64,000 nucleotides of DNA from Agrostemma githago. Taxonomy: Eukaryota > Streptophyta > Magnoliopsida > Caryophyllales > Caryophyllaceae. Under the pieces are notes generated by a model. The model did no database searches, had not been told where the DNA came from, and saw only the letters and a program-made list of their open reading frames with translations. Every line of letters starts with the position of its first letter. Position 1 is the first letter of the stretch. Location of the stretch: contig OY288242.1 in assembly GCA_958450325.1 (NCBI GenBank), positions 26,604,474 through 26,668,473 on the forward strand. Direction: 5' to 3'. Made by a program: the position numbers and the translations under genes. This document shows, piece after piece, positions 50,748 to 60,800 of the stretch.

Positions 50748-51728
50748 TTTCTAATACCATTCAAATCAAACCTCAAAAAGCTTACTAGACTAAATTAAAT
50801 TGGTATAACTCACAATCCTTAAACCATAGGTAACAAGGAGTTACTCTAATGCTTAACCTGGTTCTCATGCTAAACACGCGCATCGGTAGTTTCTGAGGAC
50901 ATACCTCTCTGAGGGTCCCTCACGTTTTTACTATATATAATCCTATGCTTTACTTTAAGGCGTACGTGGGTGTGGTTGGCGACCGCGGAACCTTTGTTTA
51001 AATCCTTTCTACCTCAAATATCTATAACTTCCAAAAGGCTCACTAAGATAGAATTCAGTCTAACCAAAGAGTCTCAAGAAGAGGATGGTAAAGTAGAAGA
51101 ATAGAACAAGGATTCACCATAAGGATGAAGATGAGAATATATAAGAGAAGAATTGGAAAAAAAAGGGTGGAAGATGAAAGAAAAGTATCAATGATCCTAG
51201 ATACTTAAGATCACAAACCAGAGAAGAATCTTCGGGCCTGCAGAGTTCATAGGGAAACTCGCTGGATTTCTTCAATTTCAAGTAGAGGAACAAGCACACT
51301 AGTATTGGGTCGCTCCATCTGGATCCAAAGTGATTTCACATCTGAGTCTGCTGCACCGTGATGGAACTGGAATCTACTTTTGATCATCTTGCCAGTAGCT
51401 TGAGAAAATTGAATTGGGGCTGGAAAGTCACCATTTGTATCTTTCTTGGAGCACCAAGTTGTCCACTCGAGTCAGCAGGCGTTGAGAGTGCTAAGTAGGT
51501 CTGGTCCCAATTTGGAGCAGCATCACGTCAACATCTTGTCCACTCATCATCTTCTTTGATATATAAAGCAAATATTCAATGCTAATCATTGAGTTTCAGG
51601 AACACGAAAGCTAAACAAATAAGTCCTTACTTATTTCTACCCATCTCTAATATTACTTTTTTATTTAATGTTTAAATAGTTTACTGATATTTTCCGTAAT
51701 TTCATGTGTAAGCGTTGGGAGCAGTGAT
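50748..51728 (-). mobile_element. Probable non-coding leader of the family-B element
   Basis: This is sequence following the primer site on the minus strand. It has no gag or pol coding similarity. A 61-codon minus frame (51114-51299) is not convincing. It includes an internal patch with TATATAATCC near 50931 and an ACCACAGCC-free mixed sequence. It could instead be host DNA beyond a truncated element, because the downstream end cannot be defined. Confidence 0.4.
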
Positions 51729-51740
51729 GCTCTGATACCA
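51729..51740 (-). promoter_or_regulatory. Primer-binding site (initiator-Met tRNA type)
   Basis: On the minus strand TGGTATCAGAGC starts two bases after the LTR end (GGGGATTACA). This 12-mer is complementary to the 3' end of plant initiator methionine tRNA and is the standard LTR-retrotransposon primer site. It fixes the orientation and the inner edge of the LTR at 51743. Confidence 0.9.
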
Positions 51741-51742
51741 AC

Positions 51743-52620
51743 TGTAATCCCCTAACAAATCTAACGCAATACAGTGGCGGAAACACTATAGAGTTGAGAT
51801 TAAAACACGCTGTAACTATGTTTTAATTAATTTAAATGGTAAAGTCAATACATAAGCATTTGATTAAAAATGGCTAGAAATAGAAACAATCCATTAAAGG
51901 GTATAACAATCCATAGTACAGAAAATTATTAGTAAATAAGCCGGATCCAACTGCTTCCTAGCCTATCCAAAGGAAAACACAAACAACTGCCATGTTAAAA
52001 ACATAACAACCACAATCAGTAAGGGACAACGACGACGTTCTCCCAGCCATATTACAAGATTTTAAAACTGTAATTACTATTATATGAAAATAGTAAAACG
52101 AACAACATTGAAACATTGTAATAAAAATAAGCTTTCAAAGAAAACTTAAAATATCGGAACGCTAAAATCATAACAAGTTTCAGAAGAAAACTTCAAATAT
52201 TTGTCAACCTGCAAACGAAAATATATCGATAATAATAAAATATTCAAAATGACGTTATGGATAGAATTAGTGTTGAAGGCTAGACTATCCCTAGGAGAAT
52301 ACTAAAAACTAGCTTCGAGAACTTAGTTCAAACAAATCAAACTTCGATCTCTAACTAGGCTACTTAACAATAATAGAACAACGACTTATAAATGCGTGAC
52401 CCTAATTTAAGACAATGCACACCCCTCTTGGGATTACCTGTCACTCAGTTCAACTTATGATGGCGACTTACTGCGAGGCCTAAGCTTAAGGTCAAAATGT
52501 ACACAACTCTCGGGATACCTGTCACCCGGTTCAACAACTAATGTACCGATTCCTGATACACTAGTCTTATAATTGATGGCAAAAATGTAAACCCCAGAAA
52601 TTATTACTAACCTCACACAG
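51743..52620 (-). mobile_element. Family-B 5' LTR, cut by the Tat-like insertion
   Basis: Read on the minus strand it ends TGCGTTAGATTTGTTAGGGG-ATTACA next to the primer site. It aligns with 49790-50672 of the solo LTR (for example TTGACCTTAAGC, TTTTTGCCATCAA). It stops abruptly at 52620, where the Tat-like LTR begins. Its missing part must lie beyond that element, outside the window. Confidence 0.82.
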
Positions 52621-53188
52621 TGCACATGACATAGGTCCACCCCAACGCGGCCATGCGCGTGTTTGGGCGGCAAAATGTTTTCTCGTGTGAGATGGTTCTC
52701 GGGTTGAAATTTAAATCGTAGCCCACAAAGGACACCCAACCCCGCCCGCACTTAGTGGCCTCTACTAAGATCCCGTTCGATGTTTTAATACGCGCGCTAG
52801 TAATTCGGTGGAATGAAATGCAAACAGCATTTTAGCTAAACATGTGAAATATGTTTGATCTACGTCGTTAATGCATCTTTTAATCATGTCGAGGTTTTAT
52901 TTAGCATGCGAGATTCATTTATAAACGGTAAAACGCAAATAAATGAAAACAAAGAAAAACGATAAAAAGGGTTACAAGTTACACGGGCGAAAATACAACC
53001 CGGACAAAACAAAATAATTAACTGAATCGAAATAAAAAAATAGTAACGGTAATAATAACGAATTAGAAATGCAATGCAGGGTTTGAAAATGTTGGCACGT
53101 GATTGACTTTACACGTGTCGACCGAAGTCGTAAAATATTTGACGAAGCAGAATGACGCTTAGAAGCGCACGTTCGAGTATAAAAGGGA

Positions 53189-53300
53189 CCACTCGGCCGA
53201 GTAATGGGCAGGACTCGATCGAGTGGCCCTGCACAGACCCCCCTGCCTCGTTTTTGGGATGTTACTCGATCGAGTGGCCTATGGCACTCGGTCAAGTGCC
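53189..53300. promoter_or_regulatory. Palindrome cluster, Tat-like LTR (inner)
   Basis: Four ACTCGRYCGAGT-type motifs in about 110 bp (CCACTCGGCCGAGT, GACTCGATCGAGTGG, TACTCGATCGAGTGG, CACTCGGTCAAGTG). It corresponds in position to the inner cluster of the solo LTR, although base differences between the copies are frequent around it. Confidence 0.55.
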
Positions 53301-54324
53301 CCCTGTTCAAGCTGCTGCTCGATTCGTAAAGAATGGCTATTACAAAATTTATAATTTCTTTAAAATCGATAGTCAACCGAGTCTAATATGAATATGGCAT
53401 AATTCATACTCGGCTTGGTTTTTGGTGCTCGCAATGTGCAATTTACGATTACGAGACCAATATCGGGATTGGGAAAAAAGATGTTTGTAAAATTGTTTTA
53501 AATTGGATTAGGATGAAATAATTTCCCTCCGCGTTACGACATCGTTATTAATCCTTACGGATTATGTGCTGTTCGGTTTAGCGTCAACGGGTCTCGTACC
53601 AATCTTGAAAATGTTATCAGATGTGTTCAACTACGTACTACCACGATCACGTTATGCCCTTAAGTGCTTAGGGCGGCGCTCCCCAAAAGGGCGTCACCAC
53701 CGTTGCGACTTGTAAAGGGGTTAAACGGACTTGGAGCGGTAGTCGTAGTTAAACGCGTTCAATCCGAATATGATTTATAAATTTATATGTACGCGGTATT
53801 ATTTAGTTACAACGAAAATAAATGAACGATAAAAAATATTAGTAAACGAAAATTAAAATGGTGAGCAAAGAAATAAAAATGTTAAGAGTTAGATACAATA
53901 AATAAAATGTTAGAATGCGAAAAATATAAAAATGTTAGTGTTTGTAATTAGGTAGTATCGTTATTATCGATTAATTAGTATTAACACACGCATAAATATA
54001 TATAAAAACGGAAGAAAAAGAAGAGAGAAGGAGATATTGGGATTGATTGTTACACCCTCAACCTACATGCTTTTTGCTTCTCGGAATAGGGCTCGTCAAA
54101 TGGTTGCAAAGTCACGGGAGTGTCGAGATACGTAGGAGAGTTATGGTGTGTGTGGTTTGTAGAGAGGATTGCTTTTTAGTTTTTACGAGTTTTGGTCTCG
54201 GGATGTGTGTAAATGTATGTGTGTATGATGGTGTTGCTTAAAGGTTGAAGGTATGCACGGGAGTGTGAGGGTTTTGAAATGATGATGGCTGAAAAAGTTG
54301 GCCAAATGGCTTAGGGTGATGGGG

Positions 54325-54467
54325 TATTTATAAAAAAAATACCCCGGTTTAGGGCCACTCGATCGAGTGGTGTAGGTGCACTCGATCGAGTGCCCGGTTC
54401 GGGTCTGGTTCAGCCGGTTCATGGTCTTACTCGACCGAGTGGGCCTGAACCACTCGATCGAGTGGGT
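54325..54467 (-). promoter_or_regulatory. LTR TATA box with upstream palindrome cluster
   Basis: TATAAATA on the minus strand (54325-54332) is followed downstream by CCCCATCACCC. From 54357 to about 54467, that is 25-140 bp upstream, there are four ACTCGATCGAGT-type palindromes. This repeats the layout of the solo LTR. Transcription would run leftwards here, and into gag from the unseen 5' copy. The TATA box is direct observation; promoter function is inferred. Confidence 0.55.
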
Positions 54468-54850
54468 CAAACCGGGGGAGAGATTGTAGGAGGGTGTTGA
54501 GCTTTTAGTGGTTGACTTGACTATTTGGTTGAGTTGGCTTCTAGAAGCTCCCATAGCTGATTTTTGTTTCGGGTTTCGTCTTTGACCGGGTTTTGACCCG
54601 GGCGCTAAAAGACGGTTTTATTTCCGGGGTCAGTTTTGACCCAAATTAGTCTTATTTGATTGGAAATGACCCACTGGGCCTGAATTTGAGGTCGGTTTTG
54701 TGAGATTTTTACTCCGCTAAAAGCCCATGCCAGACATTACTGATTCCGAGCCCATATTCGTGCACATTAAAACACGTTTGCGTCCGATCATCATCTGGTG
54801 TTTTGTCGGAGACCGTTATAGACACTAGCAGCCAAATGCGGGTGTCCACA

Positions 54851-54865
54851 GAGCCCCCACTCTGA
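54851..54865 (-). promoter_or_regulatory. Polypurine tract for plus-strand DNA synthesis
   Basis: On the minus strand CAGAGTGGGGGCTC directly precedes the LTR start TGTGGACACCC. A purine-rich run immediately inside the 3' LTR is where second-strand synthesis is primed. It confirms that the element is oriented on the minus strand and that this LTR is the 3' one. Confidence 0.7.
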
Positions 54866-55310
54866 CTGAGGCTTGGACAAGGCGAAATTCAGAGCAGCTA
54901 CCAGGCCAATCGCAGATTACGACCTGGCAGCCTTCCGGTCGGGTCGTTTATAGTTTATTAGAGTCGCGTGAAGGGCTCACCAGCCATAAGCAAAAGGGTC
55001 ATACCTGCCTTGACGTTGATGGCTCAGTGGGGAGTCGGACTTGCCTTTGAAGTCCTAGGTGTACCTGTACATGGTTAGATAATAATTTGCACGTAACACT
55101 TAGATAAAACACCGACTCGTGCTGGGGAGCGAAATTTTTGAAGAGTTTTGAAAATCTTTAGATTTTTTTGAATTTTTTGGAAATTATTAGAACTTCTCGG
55201 GATGACTTAATTCCTGTGTCGGGATAAGGAATCAGAGATCGGGCCAGTGTGCTTAGGCTCGCTTGGGCCAAGGAGGCATAGCAGTAGGGGAACTGCCAGA
55301 GTTTTGCTGT
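54866..55310. other. Spacer between 3' LTR and antisense gene
   Basis: About 445 bp of internal element sequence with no open frame of note. For the antisense gene it is the upstream region. Apart from the TATA box at its right end I see no repeated or palindromic motif in it. Confidence 0.6.
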
Positions 55311-55318
55311 TATAAATA
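55311..55318 (+). promoter_or_regulatory. TATA box of the antisense gene
   Basis: TATAAATA lies 43 bases before the ATG at 55361. That leaves room for a start site about 25-30 bp downstream and a short 5' leader. No competing TATA box is seen in the preceding 300 bp on this strand. Confidence 0.6.
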
Positions 55319-56002
55319 CATGATCCCTGTTCCATCCTTTCTTCACCTCACAATTTAGCTATGGGTATTGAGCGCTTGACTGCCATGCTGCAAGATTGGT
55401 CCCGACGTTTTAGGTACGCGAATAAGGTAGCCCTGAACCAATCGGGTATTTTTCAACTGTTCCTGATCCGCTAGATGCATGTGGATCGTTATTTTCTTGA
55501 TGCTTGTCTGTCCTACTGGGACGATACGTACCACGTTTTTTCCCTTCCTCGGGGCGAGATCTATCCTATACCTGAGGAGATTGCTGCTGTGGGAGGATGT
55601 AATCCTTTGCTCCGTCCTGCCTTCCCGTTTTCAGTTCATGACCCTAGGAGGAAATTGCGGGAATTTCTAGGACTTTCTCATATGGAAGTATCCCGTATGA
55701 CAGACGGGGATACTATTTTCCTGTTTGCTTTGGCCGAGAAATTTATGAACCCGCATGATGTCCGGGTTTTGCCAGTCCATAGTCGTAGGGCGTTTGCCTT
55801 CTGTATGCTTCAGGTGTATGCTTTCAAAGGTTACCTGGACTTGCTGTCATGTATGGGTCATGTTCGGCTTTTTACCATCGTTGACTTAATGGAGACGGAA
55901 TATAGTCCCGCATGGCTGATCACGGGGGAAATTATCCATGGCTTATATAATCGTAAAAGGGACCCGACAGTCCGTTTGACTGGGAGCACCCGCCTGTTAT
56001 AG

Positions 56003-56215
56003 GTATATCGCTTTTTTTCGATTTTTTATTTATTTTTTGCGATAGCCTGCTATAGGGGCACTCGATCGAATCACCTTGGCACTCGATTGAGTGCCTTCGT
56101 TAAAGCCCGCTGCCCAGTATTAGGGGTGTCACTCGATCGAGTGACCCCGATCGAGTGCCCCTAGGCGAATATCAGAATTGTCTCGAGAACTTAATGATTT
56201 TCGTTTTTTCTTCAG
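56003..56215 (+). other. Probable GT-AG intron with palindromic motifs
   Basis: The donor AG/GTATATC at 56001 and the acceptor TTTTTTCTTCAG/CTCTGG at 56215 bound 213 bp of T-rich sequence lacking the protein similarity seen on both sides. Reading resumes in frame with the downstream exon (56216 to 56285 is 23 codons). The intron holds three or four CACTCGATCGAGTG-like palindromes (56059-56160), the same motif that clusters in the LTR. Confidence 0.65.
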
Positions 56216-56704
56216 CTCTGGCTATTTGAGTGGCTATCAATCATAGAACCTCCCCTTGACCCAAGTCAATACCAGCCTAATCAAGTGATGACAAGGAGAC
56301 GAGCTATCGATTCAACCTGTCTTATCAACCGGAAGTATTGGGACGAAGAACTATCATTCCATAGTGGTCCATTGATCCGGTGGATGGTCCTATGGTGGTT
56401 TATTTATGTCTGGACGGGTTTGCCACCGAGGGATAAGGCCCGTTATCAGGTGATTATGTCCTTTACCCAGGCAGTTCACCTCTACCCCGACCGCATACTT
56501 AGGCAGTATGGTTGGTCTTAGAGAATCTCAGAAAACAAGGCAGTTGTGAGTGAACCTACCCAGCTGCTTGATGTAATGTGCGATACCTGGACGCAACGAT
56601 GGTACACCCGGGTCACTTGGTCTGTTCCCGAATCTCTTCACTCAATTTGGGTATCTGACTCTTACGAGAAATGGACCAAAGCAGATTCTGCCGAGGTCCG
56701 AGCT

Positions 56705-57018
56705 GCTTTGAAGGTCGATGAAGCTTTCGACCTGCTTCGGCGAGAGCAGTCTAAAGACAATAGGGGCTTCTTCGACGAAGGCGAGACTCCGGCCACACTG
56801 GTCCCTCTAATGTCAGGTCAGAGGGAAAGAGCTAGGACTCAAGCTGGAGGGTCCAGTGCTAGCTTTGAAGGTCGATGAAGCTTTCGACCTGCTTCGGCGA
56901 GAGCAGGCTAAAGACAATAGGGGCTTCTTCGACGAAGGCGAGACTCCGGCCACACTGGTCCCTCTAATGTCAGGTCAGAGGGGAAGAGCTAGGACTCAAG
57001 CTGGAGGGTCCAGTGCTA
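56705..57018 (+). repeat. 157-bp tandem duplication in the antisense gene
   Basis: Unit 1 (56705-56861) and unit 2 (56862-57018) both start GCTTTGAAGGTCGATGAAGC and end GGGTCCAGTGCTA. They differ at only about three positions. Since 157 is not divisible by three, the duplication shifts the downstream frame. The low divergence makes it one of the youngest changes in the element. Confidence 0.93.
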
Positions 57019-57296
57019 GAGGTGCTCGGGGGAAGTGAGCCCCCAGATAGACTTAGAGAGGAGACTTGGGCCCAGATTGTCAGTCCAGGACCGACTTGGT
57101 CCTAGGGACAGGTTGCCGGAGCATGTACGGGCTCGACTTGGGTCTGTTACAATAGAAGAAGACCCACTGTCGAAGAAACGGGTCCGAGCTAAGAAAGTTC
57201 CTCTTGTGATCAGGGAACGCTCCCCCCCACCCCACGCCTCAACGACCACGGGCTCAGCGTGACCCGAAAGACAAAGGCAAGGGCAAGATGCCCTAA

Positions 57297-57700
57297 ACAT
57301 CTGTCTCCTAATTTTTAATATTTAAATATTATTACTATTTTTTGTAGTGTGCTTTTTTTTGTTTTTTTTTAGTGATGTAATTTGAAATTCTCGAGTTTAT
57401 CGGGTTTTATGTGAACAATAAAAGTATTTTATTAGTGAAACCGTTCCTGTATTTTCGTTATTGCGTTGGTTGTGCCCTTTTGAGGGGTTGCCTACGTATC
57501 CACAGTTAGTGGAATCAAACCAAACGTAGTTCGGGCTTAGATTTTTTGCAATTTCAAAATACACCAAGACTATTAGTTCAAGGTGCGTGTGACCGTAGGA
57601 TAAATAATCCTAACTTATTGACTTGCTTAAAATTTTGAAAATTTATTTACAAAAAGACAAATTTTATAAACTTTTGCAAATGACATTGAGATAAGGTTTA
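57297..57700. terminator. 3' region of the antisense gene with poly(A) signal, converging on integrase
   Basis: AATAAA at 57417-57422 lies about 120 bp after the last stop candidate, within T-rich sequence (TTTTTTTTAGTGATGTAATTTG) resembling plant near-upstream elements. The rest, up to the integrase stop at 57703, is AT-rich and non-coding. The two transcription units converge here. Confidence 0.5.
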
Positions 57701-57702
57701 AT

Positions 57703-58797
57703 TTAGGGGTAGTAGCGCTTCAGCTGGTCCAAGTTGGTCGGGTTGACGAATTCATTCCCGTCCAAGTTTGTCAGCATCACTGCTCCTCCTGATAGAACCT
57801 TCTTTACCAGATATGGCGCGGCCCAATTGGGTTTGAATTTTCCTCTTGGGTCAACTGGTAGTAATGCTCGGACGGATTTGAGGACCAAATACCCTTCCTT
57901 GATATTTCTGGGCCTAACTCTTTTGTTGAAGGCCCGTTGTATCCTTTTTTGATATATTTGGATGTTATTGAGGGCCCGAGACCGCCGTTCGTCCAAAAGA
58001 ACTAACGAATCGTACCGCGCTTGGACCCAATCGGCTTCATGCACTTGGTTTTCAAGTAAAATTCGGAGAGACGGTATTTCTAGCTCGACCGGTTGAACTG
58101 CTTCCATCCCATACGTCAAATAATATAGGGTTGCACCGGTTGCGGTGCGGATTGACGTTCGGTATCCCCACAGGGCGAAAGGTATTTTGTCGGGCCAATC
58201 CCGATAATTATCAGCCATCTTTTTAAGTAAGGTGACAATTGTTTTATTAGCTGCCTCTACCGCTCCATTTGTTTGGGGACGGTAGGGCGAAGATTTATGC
58301 CTTTGGATTTTACATTTGGCTAGCAAAGTAGCCGTTTCGGCTTGGAAGTGTGTCCCGTGATCACTGATGAACTCGTGTGGGACCCCATATCGACAAATAA
58401 TCTTGTTTTGGATGAACTTGACAACATGCTTAGCATTCAAAATTCGGTATGACTCAGCTTCGACCCATTTGGTGAAATAGTCGATAGCCACTAAAATGAA
58501 ACAGTGACCTCCCATCCCGGAAGGGTTTAATTTCCCGATTATATCGATTCCCCATGTCGAAAATGGCCATGGTGATGTCATGGTGTATAATAAAGATGAC
58601 GGCATATGCTGAACGTTGGCAAAAATCTGGCAGTTATGATAGTGTTTGACATACAACTGACAGTCGATTTCCATACTATTCAAGTAGTATCCCAGTCTCA
58701 TGATTTTTCGGACCAGCATCTGGGCGTTCATATGGGGACTACATTCACCGTCAGTGCACTTCGGCCATAACCTTCTCGGCCTGTATTTTGTCAACAC
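57703..58797 (-). pseudogene. Integrase region of the Tat-like pol
   Basis: A 364-codon open frame. Residues about 20-60 hold a zinc-binding H/C region (DCQLYVKHYHNC). The catalytic core has D85 (GIDIIG), D146 (SDHGTHFQ) and E181 (NGAVEAANK), a complete DDE triad. The C-terminal part (about 280-360) resembles the gypsy GPY/F-type tail, including PNWAAPYLVKKVL. In the family it processes LTR ends and inserts the cDNA into the genome. The first residues belong to another frame: a one-base shift near 58752 separates it from the upstream pol, so it could not be made as part of the polyprotein here. Its core is the best preserved piece of the element. Confidence 0.93.
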
Positions 58798-59450
58798 ATA
58801 GGAGGAGAGACCCCCGTGCCATCTTTTTGTATAATTGTCCGTCGTCCGTACGGAGGATCTGGGTTGCCAATCTCCGCAGGGCTTTCTTAGCCCGGTTTTC
58901 AGTTCCTGGAGGATATTCTCCGGTTGTCATGTAGGTAAGAACAGCCTGATACCAAGGTTCCGGATCAGTTATCTCGATGTTTTGAATAGCGTGGATATAT
59001 GCCGGCTCGGACCATCTTTCGACGCAAATCGGCATGCTGGTTAGATGATCTGAGATGTTCAGTAAGGATGCCAATTTGGAAAGTGCATCCGCGAACTGGT
59101 TTTCTTCTCAGGGCAGATAAATGTATTCTACTTTTTGGAATTGTTTTTCGAGAACCCTTACTCGCGCCTGATAGGCCACGAGATTGACATTCAGAGTTTT
59201 CCATTTTTGGAGAGCTTGGTTGATGACTAGAGATGAGTCACCGTGGACCCGGAGATTGGTGACTCCTAGATCAGTGGCAGCTTACAACCCATGAATGCAT
59301 GCTTCATACTCGGCTGCGTTATTAGTCACGTCGAAATCCAATTTAATGGATAACGAAGTATGATCCCCCTTTTGGTGATATCGGGAGAATACCAACTCCG
59401 AACCCTCGGAAATTAGATGCCCCGTCAAAATATAAATCCCATGTTTCTGT
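58751..59450 (-). pseudogene. Archaeal-type RNase H and linker, frameshifted
   Basis: The domain starts at the end of the preceding frame (WDLYFDGASN, residues 443-452 of the RT ORF). A frameshift in a G-run near 59365 ends that ORF at 59343. Similarity then continues in a second frame, interrupted by TAA at 59282-59284 and TGA at 59108-59110, and open from 59074 to 58751 (linker to integrase). Dual RNase H domains mark the Tat lineage; the second domain resembles cellular/archaeal RNase H. This copy cannot be active. The TGA sits where a CpG-containing arginine codon would fit, consistent with deamination of methylated cytosine. Confidence 0.8.
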
Positions 59451-60800
59451 ATCGATGTGGAATATATCTTCGTCCGGGAAGGACCAAGTGTCAGTGTGCC
59501 CTTCTTCGGTTACGGGACTATCAGCGAGAAATTCGGCTACTATTCGGCCTTTGATAGCTTTTGACGTCACAAATTTGAGGTCGAACTCTGCCAACATTAA
59601 AGTCCACCTGGACATCCTGCCATTAAGGATAGGCTTCTCGAATAGGTACTTGATAGGATCCATTTTGGATAATACATGTACCTCGTAACTGAGCATATAG
59701 TGTCGGAGTTTTTTAGTGGCCCAGACTAGGGCTAGACACGTTTTCTCGAGCATGGTATACTTGCCTTCATACTCCAAGAATTTTTTGCTGATGTAGTAAA
59801 TGGCTCGTTCTTTCGAGTGGACTGTCTGTGGTAGCATAGCCCCCATGGCTGTCTCGGTCGTTGTTAGGTATAACGAGAAAGGCAAACCGGGTTGAGGTGG
59901 CATTAATACCGGCGGAGCAGACAGGATCTCTTTGATTTCATCAAAAGCCGTTAGACATTTATCGTCCCACAGTGTTCTTTCTCCCACTTTCCGTTTCTTG
60001 AAAATGGGTTCACATACCATAGTCTGTTTGGAAATGAACCGGTTGATGTATTGAACTTTCCTGAGAAATCCCCTTATTTCTTTTTCGGTTTTAGGAGGCT
60101 GCATCTCGGTAATGGCTTTGATTTTGGCTGGATCGACCTCGATGCCACGTTGGCTAACGATATGACCTAGTAATTTGCAAGATATTACCCCGAAACTGCA
60201 CTTTTGAGGGTTTAGCCTCATGTTGTATTTGCGTAGTCGGGTGAAAAATTTCCTTAGGGCAGTAATATGCCCGTCTCGGCTTTTGGATTTGACGATCACG
60301 TCGTCCACATAAACTTCCACTTCCTTATGCATCATGTCATGTAATAAGGTCGTGGCTGTTCGTTGATAGGTGGCCCCGGCAATGATGAGACCGAACGGCA
60401 TGACAGTATAACAGTAAGTACCCCAAGCTGTAGTGAAGGTGGTCTTACTCATATCTTCCTCTGCCATTTCGATTTGATTGTACCCGGCGTATCCGTCCAT
60501 AAAGGAAGGAAGGGCATGATCAGCGGTATTGTCTACCAGTATATCGATGTGCGGCAAGGGAAAGTCATCTTTCGGGCTTGCTTTCTTAAGATCCCAAAAA
60601 TCTACACATACGCGCACCTTACCATCCTTTTTAGGTACCGGGACGATGTTTGCAACCCAGTCTTGATATTCAGACACTTGTATGAAGTCGACTGTGAACT
60701 GTTTGTCGACCTCTTCTTTGACCTTGAGAGACCATTCGGGCCTCATTCTGCGGAGCTTCTGCTTCACCGGCTTATACCCGTCTTTGATGGGTATACAGTG
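59343..60800 (-). pseudogene. Reverse transcriptase and first RNase H of the Tat-like pol
   Basis: A 474-codon open segment (60767-59343) in the same frame as the protease part. RT landmarks are VDFWDLKKASPKD (about 55-67), FMDGYAGYNQI (89-99, catalytic D91), MPFGL (123-127) and YVDD (153-156). The Ty3-type RNase H covers about 295-415 (PFSLYLTTTETAMGAML, YTMLEKTCLALVWA). The enzyme copies element RNA into DNA and removes the RNA strand. It is separated from the protease by one in-frame TAA (60801-60803) and runs into a frameshift at its end. The YVDD centre is intact but the polyprotein is not. Confidence 0.95.

Larger units (their letters stand above)
52621..54850 (-). mobile_element. 3' LTR of the Tat-like element (2.2 kb)
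   Basis: Plus-strand ends are TGCACATGACATAGGTCC and GCGGGTGTCCACA. It aligns over its whole length with the solo LTR at 42634-45272 but is about 400 bp shorter. The outer end has TGCACA where the solo LTR has TGTGGACA. A polypurine tract abuts its inner end. ORFs inside (53152-53391, 52972-53376 and others) are chance frames over the palindrome clusters. Confidence 0.88.
55361..57296 (+). pseudogene. Antisense accessory gene of the Tat-like element (plant-mobile-domain-like protein), broken
   Basis: This gene lies opposite to gag-pol, between integrase and the 3' LTR. The frame opens at ATG 55361 and runs through 55475-55999, where residues such as FLDACLSYWDDTYHVFSLPR and YPIPEEIAAVGG resemble transposon-derived plant mobile/DUF7745-type domains. 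I recall these from Tat-lineage extra ORFs; the match is not proven here. After a 213-bp intron it continues at 56216 (LPPRDKARYQVIMSFTQAVH) to a Lys/Arg-rich tail. The molecular role is unknown. Lesions are in-frame TAG at 55472-55474, 56000-56002 and 56519-56521, plus a 157-bp tandem duplication (56705-57018) that shifts the frame. The end is uncertain: one frame stops at 57036-57038, another at 57294-57296. It is bounded by a TATA box and an AATAAA signal, so it looks like a self-contained transcription unit. Confidence 0.72.
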
